Positions 33,910 to 44,216 of a stretch of DNA of 64,000 nt are shown here, in pieces. A program made the position numbers and the translations under genes. Position 1 is the first letter of the stretch. Every line of letters begins with the position of its first letter. Source of the DNA: Ophioderma brevispina (lineage: Eukaryota > Echinodermata > Ophiuroidea > Amphilepidida > Ophiodermatidae); assembly GCA_023653785.1 (NCBI GenBank), contig JAMKCH010002919.1:62001-126000 (forward strand). Reading direction: 5' to 3'. Below the pieces are notes generated by a model. It did no database searches, was not told the origin of the DNA, and was given only the letters and a program-made list of their open reading frames with translations.

Positions 33910-34291
33910 TCATACATGCCATAGGAATACACTTGATGAAAGCTCATGGTGAAGATGTAGTGACGCTACTGTGCCGTCCGTTATCGCAAACACAGCATCA
34001 TATCCCATTACAGTTAGAAAACCCACGCGAATTTCAAATATCGCCTGGTCAGAAAATGCTTTAATCGTTTTATGGTTAGTATAATTCGTTCTGCCATGAA
34101 CAGCATCCCATATGTTCAATAATTGTTCTTATAGCGATATTGTTCAAGTTCTCTTGATACAGGGTCTCTAAAGGGCTATCCTGATTCAGTGTATTCATGT
34201 CTCTACGTGATATGAGAGGCCTGCACTTGCATGCATGTGTATACACAAAACTCGCAGTTTGATGGTAGAATGACGATAATGCTATTGCCAA
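33910..34291 (-). other. Two overlapping minus-strand frames, unrecognised
   Basis: Frames 34291-34076 (with DMNTLNQDSPLETLYQENLN) and 34119-33910 (with IKAFSDQAIFEIRVGFLTVM and TDGTVASLHLHHELSSSVFL) overlap by 44 bases. Composition is protein-like, and a single frameshift would join them. I recognise no family and see no good splice sites. This is possibly a decayed gene fragment lying in the reductase intron region. Confidence 0.2.
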
Positions 34292-34824
34292 GCCCTATAA
34301 CAAATTGTTACTAATACAGGTGCATTTGTGATTCCACACCTTCTGTTTTATTTATTGATCACTAGATATCCTGAGAAAAGGATTCTCAAAATTTGAGGCG
34401 ATCCCGATCTTGTGGTTTTGTGGGTACGAGCAATTACTCACTTCCCACGGTCCCATAGGCTGTACTGTGCTTGAAAAACAAATTGCGAGTTTGTACAATG
34501 CGGACCGAATTTGCACGGACGATTGGGCCACACGTGGATTACTAAAGGCTAACGGTTCAGTATGATATTATTAAAATCTACAAATTTTTAGGTAGTCGGG
34601 GGGACGAGGGATTGTGGGATCACGGAGAATGCCCCTTTAAAGCTAGTGGTAAAGGTGCTGCTCTGATTTTTGTCTATCGTGTCTCTATTGGATATGAGAG
34701 CCGACACTTGGACACACTGACTATTAAGTACGTGGGTAAACAGACATATGCATAGTGCAACGCCCTATTCACTACTGTGCTAATATGATGAGTTAACCAC
34801 TAAACGGTGTTTTTATCTAATTCT

Positions 34825-35110
34825 TAAAAAGAAATGGATTTGGAGTCTGAAATTTCAGGACAACATGAGAAAAATACGGCCGTTCATCTGATATCAAAAT
34901 TATACTACTTCCGGTTAATCCAAAAGACGATCGGAAAAGCACCTTAACCATTAATTAAAACCAATATTTTGGCATCTTTATATATTTGAAAAGAAATGAG
35001 TTTGGGAGGGTTGCAAATGCAGGGCGGCACCATTGAGAAGAAAGTACAGCCTTTCATCTGATAGAAAAATTTAATACTCCTTCCAGTTAAACAGACACTG
35101 GGCACATTTG
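34825..35110. repeat. Two diverged direct copies of a 150-bp unit
   Basis: AAAGAAATGGATTTGGAGTC...TTCATCTGATATCAAAATTATACTACTTCC (34829-34913) is echoed by AAAGAAATGAGTTTGGGAGG...TTCATCTGATAGAAAAATTTAATACTCC (34993-35085). No function is suggested. Confidence 0.45.
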
Positions 35111-35369
35111 AAATATAGTGCGCCCCTCTAGATTTTTTAAACTTGATATTTGAGGTCTGAGGCTTTTACTACCTTAGCCCTCACCTGCAAATATTAAGCC
35201 CAATTCAGCGCCCTTATGGGTAAACAGACCTATTTTATAATTTGGAATCCTGATGACATTAATTCAGCAGGCTGCAGAAATGGAGTTTAACACAGGTTGA
35301 TCCAACGGCGTCGCGCTTTGTTTGATGAGGTCTTGTGACCTTTGTGGTTTTAATATAATGAGTACGAGT

Positions 35370-35548
35370 CTATCATATTGGTGGTAGATTTCTGCACCCA
35401 CTTTGTCTGCCTCCCAGTCGAATTCAGCGCCTTTACGGAAGTAAAGCACAGTATTACATGCACTTTATTCCATAAAAGGCTGCTGAATTGACTGGGGGCA
35501 GGCAAAGTGGGTGCAGTAAAGTACCAACCCTATGATATCATGGAATCG
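35370..35548. repeat. Long hairpin, about 80-bp arms
   Basis: Left CTGCACCCACTTTGTCTGCC and CCCAGTCGAATTCAGCG are mirrored by TGAATTGACTGGGGGC and GGCAAAGTGGGTGCAG on the right. The symmetry extends outward to TATCATATTGG against CCCTATGATA. The loop is about 15 bases near 35446-35461. It is probably a small foldback element. The left arm alone gives a short open frame on the minus strand, which I do not consider a gene. Confidence 0.65.
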
Positions 35549-36832
35549 ACACGTTGTTGATTAAGTTACGGCAACCTTAAAAGTTATGCTTACAAATTAC
35601 TGGAGCTCTTATATAAGGTCCTATTTTTTTGGGGTATGTTTATGTTTCTATGTAAAATATATCTCTATTCTTCCCAATGGCATAGTTAGACCTATCATTT
35701 GCCAGAATTGATTGAAATTTCAATTTTCTTGAAATGGCCAGTGTCGCTGTAAGTCAGACGGGGGTCCAAAACGATCAGAATAAGTGCATTTAACTATATG
35801 TCACAGAGAGGGTTACCATTAACTTTACTTGGTCTATAATGCGGGCCCACATGAGAGCATAGCTGATTCTATATATAATGCTTAGCACAAGAAATATCAT
35901 AGCAATATGAGGGCGGCTGTTGTTATAGCGATTAATGCACAATGGTTAATATTGCGGTGATCAAAGTTAGTCCGAGAGGATACAAGGATAGTTAACAGTA
36001 AAATTCTGCGAAAAAAATGGTGGTAGTGGTGCCAAGGGGGTTTGGGAGAAAAGCTATCTTATCTACCTATACCCTATTTTTCAGCCTGATCACTAGAAAA
36101 ACAATTCTTGATTTTTTGTTGACCTAAGGGGATTCTCTCATCAGCGGAGGGGGTTTAGGCCTACGGATGATTCTCTCATAAGCTTAACCCGTCGTATTAC
36201 TATGTTGATTGGTTACTTGTAACAGTAATAATATTATTAACGCAAAATCAGAGATAAATAAAATGATGGTGCATTAGTTCCACAGAAAATGGAAGCAATA
36301 TTTTGCTTGGTTACTCAGGATTGTCAATCTCCTGTTGTGTCCTGTAATGAGCCCATCAGACAGGATTGTATCAGCCATGCTGAAATATTCCTACAATGCT
36401 TCCCTATTTACCACCAAATGCACTTTCACTTTCACACAATAATCGTATGGCTTTTCGAAATACCATGTTGAATGCTTACTTACCGGTAGTAATTCTTCAT
36501 GCACTATCAAAATATTTACTAGTTAAGCAAAATCTCATAGCACAACCAGGATATACGAGTGCATACCGGGATGACCATTATTAACCCTTCAAACCTGAAG
36601 TTCGTAAAGTTCTTTAAAAAAAACATTAAGTCACTGGTTTTGAGCTTGATTAATGTGAGGCACCACTTAAACCCCAAACATATATGCTAGATCCCCCCCC
36701 CCCCCCACGAACAAGTTCAGAAAAGAGACCACAAAATGAGCTCCATAGTTATGGCTGTAATACATGGTATCAGGCATCATTTTTTTCATCTCCTCTCACA
36801 CCTCTCCATTCCCCCTGTATAAATTAACTCTC
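35549..36832. other. No gene recognised
   Basis: AT-rich intron-like DNA with a C tract at about 36692-36707. No coding block is recognised on either strand. Confidence 0.45.
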
Positions 36833-37205
36833 TTAAAGGACACTATCAGTGATTATACTCGAAAGAGGGAAATATTTGATAGCAGGAATAGTTCAAAATG
36901 TGACGGGTAGTCTCTAGAATTCTCATAAGTACCTTTCCCAACTGACTGAATTTTAAAGCAAGGAAGCACAAACGGCAGTGTTCAAAGATCAGAATCGCCA
37001 CTCAATACGTGTTGGTCGAGTAAGTGTCGTACGGAGAGCCAATAATATGACTACAATTTCCGATTTTGCCTTATTAGGTTGCCTCTAGTCAGTATAATTT
37101 TGCAGGTGTGTTAGGTACCATTTTTACTTGTTACAAACATTGCAAAAATCTGATTTTGATGATTTTTTTCGATTTTCTGATTTCAAATCACTGATGTGCC
37201 TTTAA
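36833..37205. mobile_element. TTAA-flanked element, CACTATCAGTGAT family, copy 3 (most complete)
   Basis: It begins TTAAAGGACACTATCAGTGAT and ends ATCACTGATGTGCCTTTAA, with TTAA on both sides. Internal words TCATAAGTACCTTTC, GTGTTCAAAGATCAGAATC, TAAGTGTCGTACGGA, TTGCCTTATTAGGTTG and CTTGTTACAAACATTGCAAA are shared with the copies at 3116 and 13995. Fragments of the same family occur at 15345-15465, about 37880-37960, about 40052-40075 and 41180-41270. Confidence 0.75.
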
Positions 37206-37639
37206 TCAAATCACATCAAAATTTTGGCTTCAGCTTGAGGAAAAAAATTGGACTAATTTTCAACAATTTTGAAAATTTCAGGCTGCAATTAAGGAAATTG
37301 GACTATTTGTCCAACCATTTTTTTAAATTTTGGAAAGCAAACCCACGTCTACACAAAGCCATGAAAAACGGTCATTTATACAAGAAGACTGAAGAATAAG
37401 AGCCATATTCGAGTCACACAAGTACCCCTGAAGTCACATCCCCCGGGTCAATATCATCCATAAATTGATTATATTATGCGGCTAAGACGGGGCGTAACCA
37501 GGATATCTGGAGTTTGGGTGTTTGGTGTCCATTTGGGCGGTGTAGCTGTGAGTGGTGTGTGTGTGTTGTGGGGGGGGTGATGGGGAGTAGGAGATGGTGG
37601 GTGTTGGGAGGGATGTTGGGGGTGTGATTTGAGTATGGT

Positions 37640-37845
37640 TCTTTAATTCTATGTGTGAGATATTAACAAAACATGTATTTTAAAAAAATTATGTGAGATA
37701 TTTATGCATTTTATTTAAAAAAAATATTAGTGGATATTTATGCATTTTATTTTTTCGGGGACGTACCTCGCGGGCCGCATGCGAACTCTTCGAGGGCCGC
37801 AAATGGCCCCGGGCCGCCAGGTTGGGACACCCCCATGACTAACCT
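37640..37845. mobile_element. hAT-like terminus next to a short tandem repeat
   Basis: GGGCCGCAAATGGCCCCGGG and CCGCCAGGTTGGGACACCCC (about 37792-37832) match in style the ends of hAT transposons (on the minus strand, GGGGTGTCCCAACCTGGCGG then CGGCCC). Just before it, ATATTTATGCATTTTATTT is repeated about 50 bases apart (37697 and 37733). Only one end is visible and no transposase is seen. Confidence 0.4.
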
Positions 37846-39261
37846 ATCAAGAAACCAATCATTAACAGCTGGTAGTCTCAGAGAGTAAGGCCTCTATCAG
37901 GGTGATTTGCTAAATCAGAAAATTGAAAAAAAACATTCAAAAATCAATTTTTGCAGTGTCTGACCAAGTATGATCCTAATACTACAAATGATAGGACCAG
38001 GAGCAACTACATAATAGGACAAAATCAGATATTTTTTTTATTTTTTTTATTTTTGATAATTTACAAAGTAATACAAAAACATAATTGAATCTTTGAATAC
38101 CCCTGTTTTCTACCTTTATATGTTTAATTTTTTTCAGTTTGAAAAAAAAAATAACTTTTATGATTCCATAGCAGAGATGCCACTTTTCGGTTTTCCAGAA
38201 AATCCACGTTTTAGCATATCCCAAAAAACTGTTGGTTAGCCAAAAATAAATTAAATGGGATTTAACAAAGCGCATTTAGTAATCGATCAATCAACGCTCC
38301 AGCAAACTCACCAATTTACATTGTGTCGTTGATTTGCCAACCTGACTGCCATACATACATTTACAAGAAAATCCTATGACGGGTGCCGTAAGCAATCGTC
38401 TACAGGCTCCGTGTAGGGAATTGATCAGCGCAGTAAAAGGTCGTTCTGGTTTGTGTTTATGCATGGATACTTTCAGTAGGGAAATGGAAAATTTTAAAGT
38501 GTGGAATGGAATGATGATTTGTAGCATAGAAGGAAAGGATAAAGAATAAAGGGAAATGGAAGTGTGTCAGTGTGGAGAGGAGAGAAATGGTGACAATTGG
38601 TGATTTTTTCTCATGTACATGAGGAAAATAAAACCAAGCTCATAGAGCTGGACTGACGTCCGACTGCCATACTGTGTGTATAGTCAAGAAACGCTTGAAT
38701 TGTGGATCGTCGGGGAAGAAATCAATCAAAGGATCAAATGGTCATGTGAATTAAGATACATAAAAGAAGCAAGGGGCATTGAAAAATGCACAGGAGTTAC
38801 CAGCTTTTCAATCCATGGTGCTGCTTTTAGGACTTTGACAGTACTATCAGCTTACAAGGCTTGGTAGGCAAGTCAGCCCATGCCATACCATGTTGATGAA
38901 CATAAACCAATGAATAATTTAAATTAAGCTAATGATGATCTGAAACAATTTTGAAATGGTCTAAAACAAAGTAAATTGTCAACAGGTAAAGCATATTTTT
39001 AATGAATATTACCATTCTGTTTGAAATATCATGTATTTTTAAAGGAATTTGTACTCCAGATTGCCTTTATAGGTGTTTTAAAAATGCTAAAATCCAGGAG
39101 CTCTAACAGGCGCTGCTCCCTGGACCCCACCAGGAGCCCTAAGGCGGGCCCCTGGACCCCCACCCGTTAAAGTTCAGGGTTTTTTAGACCAGTCCTGTGG
39201 CATCTCTGCACAAACTTATCCCTTCACTTTTAAGCTATCTGCCAAATTCAAACATTTTGGA
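37846..39261. other. Intron-like DNA, no exon recognised
   Basis: Contains a CACTATCAGTGAT-family fragment at about 37880-37960 and a G/C-rich repeat piece at about 39095-39170 (CCTGGACCCCACCAGGAGCC). Frames at 38291-38527 (minus) and 38676-38867 (plus) have no recognisable content. Confidence 0.4.
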
Positions 39262-39423
39262 GGGTGTTTCCATAAGGTGACACCCTTTTCTGACACTCTA
39301 TGAATTCGGAAACCTTAACGGAATAAACCACATAAACCGTGTGGTTTATTCCGTTAAGGTTTCTGAATTCTTAGGGTGTCAGAAAAGTATGTCAGAAAAG
39401 GGTGTCACCTTATGGAAACACCC
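39262..39423. mobile_element. TGTCAGAAAA hairpin MITE, copy 3 (best preserved)
   Basis: GGGTGTTTCCATAAGGTGAC is mirrored by GTCACCTTATGGAAACACCC. Inward, CACCCTTTTCTGACA faces TGTCAGAAAAGGGTG, and GGAATAAACCACATAAAC faces GTGTGGTTTATTCC. Almost the whole 162 bases can form one hairpin. It lies about 170 bases downstream (transcript sense) of the alternative reductase exon at 39592-39688. Confidence 0.85.
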
Positions 39424-39591
39424 CATTTTGGACTCTTTGGGGTGGATCACTCAATGTGCATCTGCCCTGACAATGACCTTCAACAAGACAGGTTTAACTC
39501 TACCACTGAATAAAGCCCAACAAATAAAGCAGCAGTGATGGTGATATTGATGTTAACAATGAACATGCCTACATCTTCACAAAAAAGTCAC

Positions 39592-39688
39592 CTGGTACAA
39601 AAGGTAGAGGCGGTTTCTGCTGGTAAGACCCTTGTACCACCAGTAAATCACTGAAATTCACTCCACATGCATGGATGGCTACGCGAAC
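39592..39688 (-). CDS. Quinone oxidoreductase-like gene, alternative exon 2a
   Basis: A pyrimidine-rich stretch ending TTTTGGTGCCACAG precedes 39688 and donor GTGACTTT follows 39592. The 97 bases are open and read VRVAIHACGVNFSDLLVVQG then SYQQKPPLPFVP plus one base of the next codon (phase 0 in, phase 1 out). This is the conserved N-terminal substrate-site segment of quinone oxidoreductases (usual form V---ACGVNF-D-L---G-YQ-KPPLPF-PG), where N and D contact substrate and cofactor. A homologous exon lies 58 bases upstream in the transcript at 39747-39846 with identical phases. The preceding exon (40857-41037) ends in phase 0, so either copy fits. Confidence 0.88.
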
Positions 39689-39746
39689 CTGTGGCACCAA
39701 AATGTAAAGAGAGAACAAGTTAATAGGAATGATCAATTGGTCTTAC

Positions 39747-39846
39747 CTGGGATGAACGGTAGTGGAGGTTTGTCTTGGTACAGGCCCGCTGCCATCAGCA
39801 AGTCGGAAAAGTTGATCCCGCATGTTTTGACAGATAAACGGACTTT
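39747..39846 (-). CDS. Quinone oxidoreductase-like gene, alternative exon 2b
   Basis: Acceptor ATTATTTTATTCAG precedes 39846 and donor GTAAGACC follows 39747. The 100 bases read KVRLSVKTCGINFSDLLMAA then GLYQDKPPLPFIP plus one base. It encodes the same protein segment as 39592-39688, with changes such as IHACGVN to VKTCGIN and VVQGSYQ to AAGLYQD. Lengths differ by exactly three bases, so both copies keep frame. The donor here is stronger than that of 2a. Its position 5' of 2a and the very short spacer make inclusion of both unlikely; including both would also not continue in frame, because each leaves phase 1 and opens at phase 0. Confidence 0.88.
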
Positions 39847-40090
39847 CTGAATAAAATAATATAGGCACAATTTGTCTTGAAGAGGTCAAGTTACAGTGGA
39901 AAGATATCGTATTCCTATACTGTACTGTCATAAATGTACTAAAATAGATATGTTTACACATAATAGTACAAAGACAATGACACACATGGTGGTTCAGAAA
40001 AAAGAGCCCACTTTTGACTGCAAAATTTATTCAAAACATATACATATTATCTAAAGGCACTATCAGTGATTTGCTAAATACATGTACATA
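39847..40090. other. Intron upstream of the alternative exon pair
   Basis: It contains a short CACTATCAGTGATTTGCTAAA fragment at about 40055, directly followed by the TTAA element at 40091. No coding sequence is seen. Confidence 0.5.
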
Positions 40091-40843
40091 TTAAAGAAAT
40101 AACAGCACATTCTTTGAAGAGCGCCTCCAATTTTCCGGCAATTTTTGCAGTTGTAATTGACTACAATCTCGGCTCCCCTCTCCCCCTGAACAATGTTGAA
40201 TCACCCTACAAGAACCCAACATTGATTGGTGGGGATAGGGAGGGGTACATGGATAGAGAATGCTCCAAGCCTCCCAACCCAAGTTGATATGATTTCCTAT
40301 ATATCTCTTTAAGAGAAATATGGCAAATTATCAGGGCAAAAAGAGCAGTCATGTTCCAACACATTTGGACTAAGATTGTAGTAAACAATACCTGTGAATG
40401 GTAGAGCTCAAAATCTCTATGTGTCGCAAAAAAGGAATTTTGTAAATATAACAATTAATATTGGAGATCTCTGATAATAATTCAATGGCTGCTGGAAATG
40501 TCCTTACAGTATGAAATAGCCGAGAAATTGCACCATGTACGTGTTTAAGCTCATCCATTAATCGTTCCATTGCTTCAGGCAAGTCATATTAGAGATCATT
40601 TTCGCGAGGTGACACTATTTTATCATGGACGGACATCAATTTGGCATTTCCAGCTCTGCCATTAATTACAATCAGGGATCCAGATTCTAATAATAAAATC
40701 ACTTCTTTTATGACAAATATGCATTTTTGAGCATTACCACTCGCAGGTATAGTTTACTAGACAATTACCAACACAACTGTGCAAAAATCTCAAATTTTGA
40801 GAAATGGGGGCGTTCTTCAAAATATGTGCTGTTATTGCTTTAA
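40091..40843. mobile_element. Short TTAA-flanked element, AAGCAATAACAGCAC family, copy C
   Basis: It begins TTAAAGAAATAACAGCACAT...TTTGAAGAGCGCC and ends GGGCGTTCTTCAAAATATG...GCTGTTATTGCTTTAA, with TTAA on both sides. It shares its interior with 20312-20855 (GGTAGAGCTCAAAATCTC, GCACCATGTACGTGTTTAAGC, TTATCATGGACGGACATC, GTATAGTTTACTAGACAATT). It is longer than copy B because of about 200 extra bases near 40165-40370. Its right edge is 13 bases from the splice donor of the reductase exon at 40857. Confidence 0.85.
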
Positions 40844-40856
40844 GTATATGCATCAC

Positions 40857-41037
40857 CTGTCCAGTGTTCAGTTCATCTGACGGTACTTGCTGCATTGTGA
40901 GTGGTTTTCCTAGTTCAGTACAGACAGCAGCCCGATGCGTTGATCTCAGCGGTGAGGCTCCCCCATGACTTGCTACTGGGTTTAATTGTAGGCAATGAGG
41001 TGGTAATTTCTTGGCATTGCTTAGCTTCTGGCTCTGT
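40857..41037 (-). CDS. Quinone oxidoreductase-like gene, N-terminal exon
   Basis: Acceptor TTTCTCACTTTCAACCACAG precedes 41037 (a second AG four bases on would begin at 41033 in phase 0). Donor GTGATGCA follows 40857. The frame reads SQKLSNAKKLPPHCLQLNPV, ASHGGASPLRS, then THRAAVCTELGKPLTMQQVP and DELNTGQ. The part from RAAVC onward is the start of the catalytic domain in quinone oxidoreductase-like protein 2. The variable, weakly basic stretch before it could be the end of a mitochondrial targeting peptide, by analogy with the family; I infer this only. No initiator Met is in frame here, so at least one upstream exon must exist beyond 41037; I did not find it. Confidence 0.82.
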
Positions 41038-41179
41038 CTGTGGTTGAAAGTGAGAAAGGAGACTAATTACTACACAAGAAGATTAATTCCCACAGATTTG
41101 GGAACTTCAAAGATACAAGCAACCAATTTGAAATCTTCGCTATGAAGACATACCATTGTTGAATTTATTCACCCCGACA

Positions 41180-41270
41180 GCATGGACACTATCAGTAATC
41201 TACCCAAAAGAGTTAAAATATTTGAAATTTGCAGGAATAGCTTAAATGTTGCTAGGAACTTTCAGATCAT
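41180..41270. mobile_element. CACTATCAGTGAT-family fragment
   Basis: GGACACTATCAGTAATCTAC then AAAGAGTTAAAATATTTGAA and AATTTGCAGGAATAGCTTAA match the left third of the family. The remainder is absent. Confidence 0.5.
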
Positions 41271-41479
41271 TTGTGCTCTAGGCTTATTTAGTTGTTTCTG
41301 AACTTGGTATCCATATAATACCACAACTCTAGCTTTTTCTTGGACCCTATGAGAACAGTTTTTCTGCACAGTTCTGGGCTGGACACTGCATTTGTTGACT
41401 GGTTTGTTTTGTTCTAATTTATAACTATTTTTCCATATTTCCTTTCTCCAATTTTTTAAATCAAAAGTTCAGAATGTAG

Positions 41480-41800
41480 AGGGCATGGAGAGGTCATATA
41501 TCCCACTAGTTAGAATAAGTTGCCTTCTATGCTGAAGGTCCGCAGTTCAGAGCTCACTAGAGCCATTTGGTGGGGGATTTAGTAGCTTTAAGTCAGATAG
41601 TATACTCTGTTTTAGTTTGTGTAAGAACTATTTTTAACAACTAGAATTCCACTCACCCATGGTTCATTTGGGCCATGAAATGAACCTTGAAAATGCCTTG
41701 TCCTTCAGAGGGGATTGTAAGCAATTGCTGCCATGTGCAGGGTCATTCCTGTACTTGCCATTCACAGTTCCAATAAGACTATAGGGTGGAAACCCTGATT
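41480..41800 (+). repeat. tRNA-derived SINE-like unit, copy 2
   Basis: CCCACTAGTTAGAATAAGTTGCC (about 41502-41524) and GTCCGCAGTTCAGAGCTCAC (about 41539-41558) sit where a pol III A box and B box would be. A tail homologous to 8837-8935 follows (TTGTCCTTCAGAGGGGATTG at about 41699 and TATAGGGTGGAAACCCTGAT at about 41780). It is diverged from copy 1, so the family is old. Confidence 0.5.
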
Positions 41801-41864
41801 GTACAAAGCAGTCAGGTCAGTTCCAAGAGTTTCAGAAGTAGGGGGTGCAAGTTGCAGGATGGAT

Positions 41865-42830
41865 GTGCACTCTACGCTCTTAAAATGAAAGGTTTAAAAA
41901 ATCACTCTGAATTTTTAAATTAACTCTAAAATTAAACTCTAATCGAGGGCTTTTCGCTTAAAAGAGCGAAGAGAAAATGCAAACCTTGACACCTTAAACT
42001 TCGTGGTTTAAATGAGTCACTCTCTGTTACCGAGTGGCTCCAAATGCCACTCTTCTTCGGAGTAAGGCCCACTCTGAACTCTTAATCGACCGGGATTTTC
42101 GCTCTAAAGAGTTGAGAAAATGCTTTTGTCAGAGTGTGAAAACTAATAGCCACAATCAGAAACGCGCAAACGCGTGATCTATTTCAAATAACATGGCGGG
42201 ACGAGTTCGTTTTAGTGAGACCGTCAGCAAAACGGTTGATTTTTTTTGACGACGATGAAATTCGTGAAGAAATCATAGATATCTCACGGGTGAGTATATT
42301 GAATGTGTCGGTCACGGTTCATAGCATTTACAGACCAAAGTGTGGAGAAGGATTAAATGTTATTTACTGTATATCACTCGTACATACGGGACTAGTCTGC
42401 GCCAGGCTTAGGTGATACACATGTTTTAAAACGAACGCCCAAATCATGCATGTACACGGGAATGCCATCTCATGATATACACGTCATGCCTGCACAATCA
42501 TGCATTGTCTCATTGAATAATCCAAATGTGCACCACAATATAATTCATGTCACGATGCTATGAATTATGACCTACACATACAATATACTCACCAAAACAA
42601 ACAAAAATCATTAAAAAAGAATAACAACTCTATAAGAGTGACTAGTTCACTCTAAAAAATGAGTTATCAGTCACTCGTTCCTTAGATTTATTTGTTCACT
42701 ATTTATTTGGAGTGGATCTCACTCTAAAAGATGCGTTCACTCAGCTGGCTCTTTTTTGGAGTGAGATTTCACTCTTTTAGCGTGGTTTTTTCACTCTTTC
42801 GTGTTAAGGGGAGTGTCAACCCTGAGGCTT
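41865..42830. mobile_element. Inverted-repeat element rich in CACTCT words
   Basis: The left end CACTCTACGCTCTTAAAATG...GGTTTAAAAAATCACTCT is loosely mirrored by the right end AGCGTGGTTTTTTCACTCTTTCGTGTTAAGGGGAGTG. GAGTG/CACTC words recur inside near both ends. The middle is unlike the ends and holds a possible first exon at 42193-42289. This suggests a DNA transposon with sub-terminal repeats and possibly coding capacity. The boundaries are approximate. Confidence 0.5.
42193..42289 (+). CDS. Candidate first exon inside the CACTCT element
   Basis: An ATG in good context (AACATGG) opens MAGRVRFSETVSKTVDFF. The frame then breaks at a run of eight T. With seven T it would continue DDDEIREEIIDIS to a strong donor (CACGG then GTGAGTATA) at 42290. 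A one-base error in a T run is a common assembly fault, so I annotate it as one exon. The product is unknown: an acidic, charged N-terminus with no family I recognise. Its position between inverted ends suggests a transposon-encoded protein, but a host gene's first exon is equally possible. Confidence 0.35.
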
Positions 42831-44216
42831 ACTATCTATTTTGGGTTGTAACTTGCCAAATATTATGATGTCTGTAAAAGTATACAGTTTCTAAGAAAGA
42901 AAGAAAATGGACGATGAACTCGATGATGGCATCCAGATTAATGTAAAACCTTCCGTATTGAGAAAAATACTAAAAAAACATGATTTTGCCCAAACTTTCC
43001 GACCAGTCAATCAAAAGAGCAATTTGAATTTTCATGATTTCTTATGGTATTTTTTAGAACAAGACAAATTGTCTAGGGACGGTTTTTTTTTAATTTTTTG
43101 AAAATAGAGCTTACTTCGAAATATGGAAAAAAAAAAATGTCAAAAAGTGTGATTTTTACCTTTCTTTTCCAAACTTGGAGTATATAATTGGAGAATATCT
43201 TTAGTTAGAAATCGAAAAATGAAAAATTGAGGAAACCGTCCCATAGAGAGGGACCGATTGCCCTATCGTAGGAGAAGTTAAACACACCTGTTACTTCGGT
43301 CTTTGGAGTATCTGGTCTGAAAATTTGCAAAATTTTGGCGAAAATTGAACATTGAGAAAAATCGATGTTTTAGTAAAAAAGTGACTTTCACGCCATTGCA
43401 AGCTGTCTCTTTCTCACAAATAACTTTACCTTTTTAACTTCAAAATTGAGTATGTTGTGCAAGTGATGAAAATACATCTTTATGCACTATTGAAATCAAA
43501 CATCCTTTGTCTTCATCTCCAGAACTCAGAAAAATTGACTAATTTAATCTGGTCTAAATTATCGTTTTGTTTTTGTTTACATTTTCAAATATATTTTTCG
43601 TTATTCCAAGATGCGTCGCGCTAAAGTATATTAAAACACGCGCACGCTTCATTACGCAGCAAAAACTCACGCGCGACGCGGGATGCTGCGCCTTGCGCCT
43701 GACGGCGTGAAAGGTGCTTAATTCCGCCGTTAAGACCATGTGGTTTTTGTGACTTTAAATGGTCAAATAGCTGTTTTAAATCGGAACAAAAATACAACTC
43801 GGGGATTTATGCATTGGATAACCTTTGTTGGTAACGTTAGAACACAGGTTGATGTTTAAAATGGGTGCAAAAATCAGAAAATCTTGTAAAAACAAAATCA
43901 CTAGGGGTGACACTACCCTTAGAGCGAGTACCCCCCCCCCACAAAAAAAAAATCGCCAACAAGGTCACTTCTACAACTGTTGAAATGTGCCAAATATAGA
44001 AGAACTGAATACCTGAGGTTGGGGTCTCCTTTTCCTTAAAATCTGCATGTTCAAAAAAGACAATTTTTTTGAGAGGTGAAAGTCTTTTTTTCAAACAGGT
44101 TTCATCCACATTGAGAAAATCCCCCGCAAAATAAAGCTTTGGTATGGGGCCTGTTGCAATCGCTTCATAACATTTGGTGGTCACAGAATGAGGGAAAATG
44201 ATGAGACTTTACATTA
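42831..44216. other. No gene recognised
   Basis: AT-rich DNA. A 64-codon frame at 42907-43101 starts MDDELDDGIQINVKPS but has no further support. A tract of C followed by A lies at about 43931-43952. Confidence 0.4.

Noticed and set aside
43554..43739. Minus-strand frame with the short basic stretch MKRARVLIYFSATHLG
   Set aside because: No family resemblance, no splice context, and GCGC-rich local composition explains the open frame.
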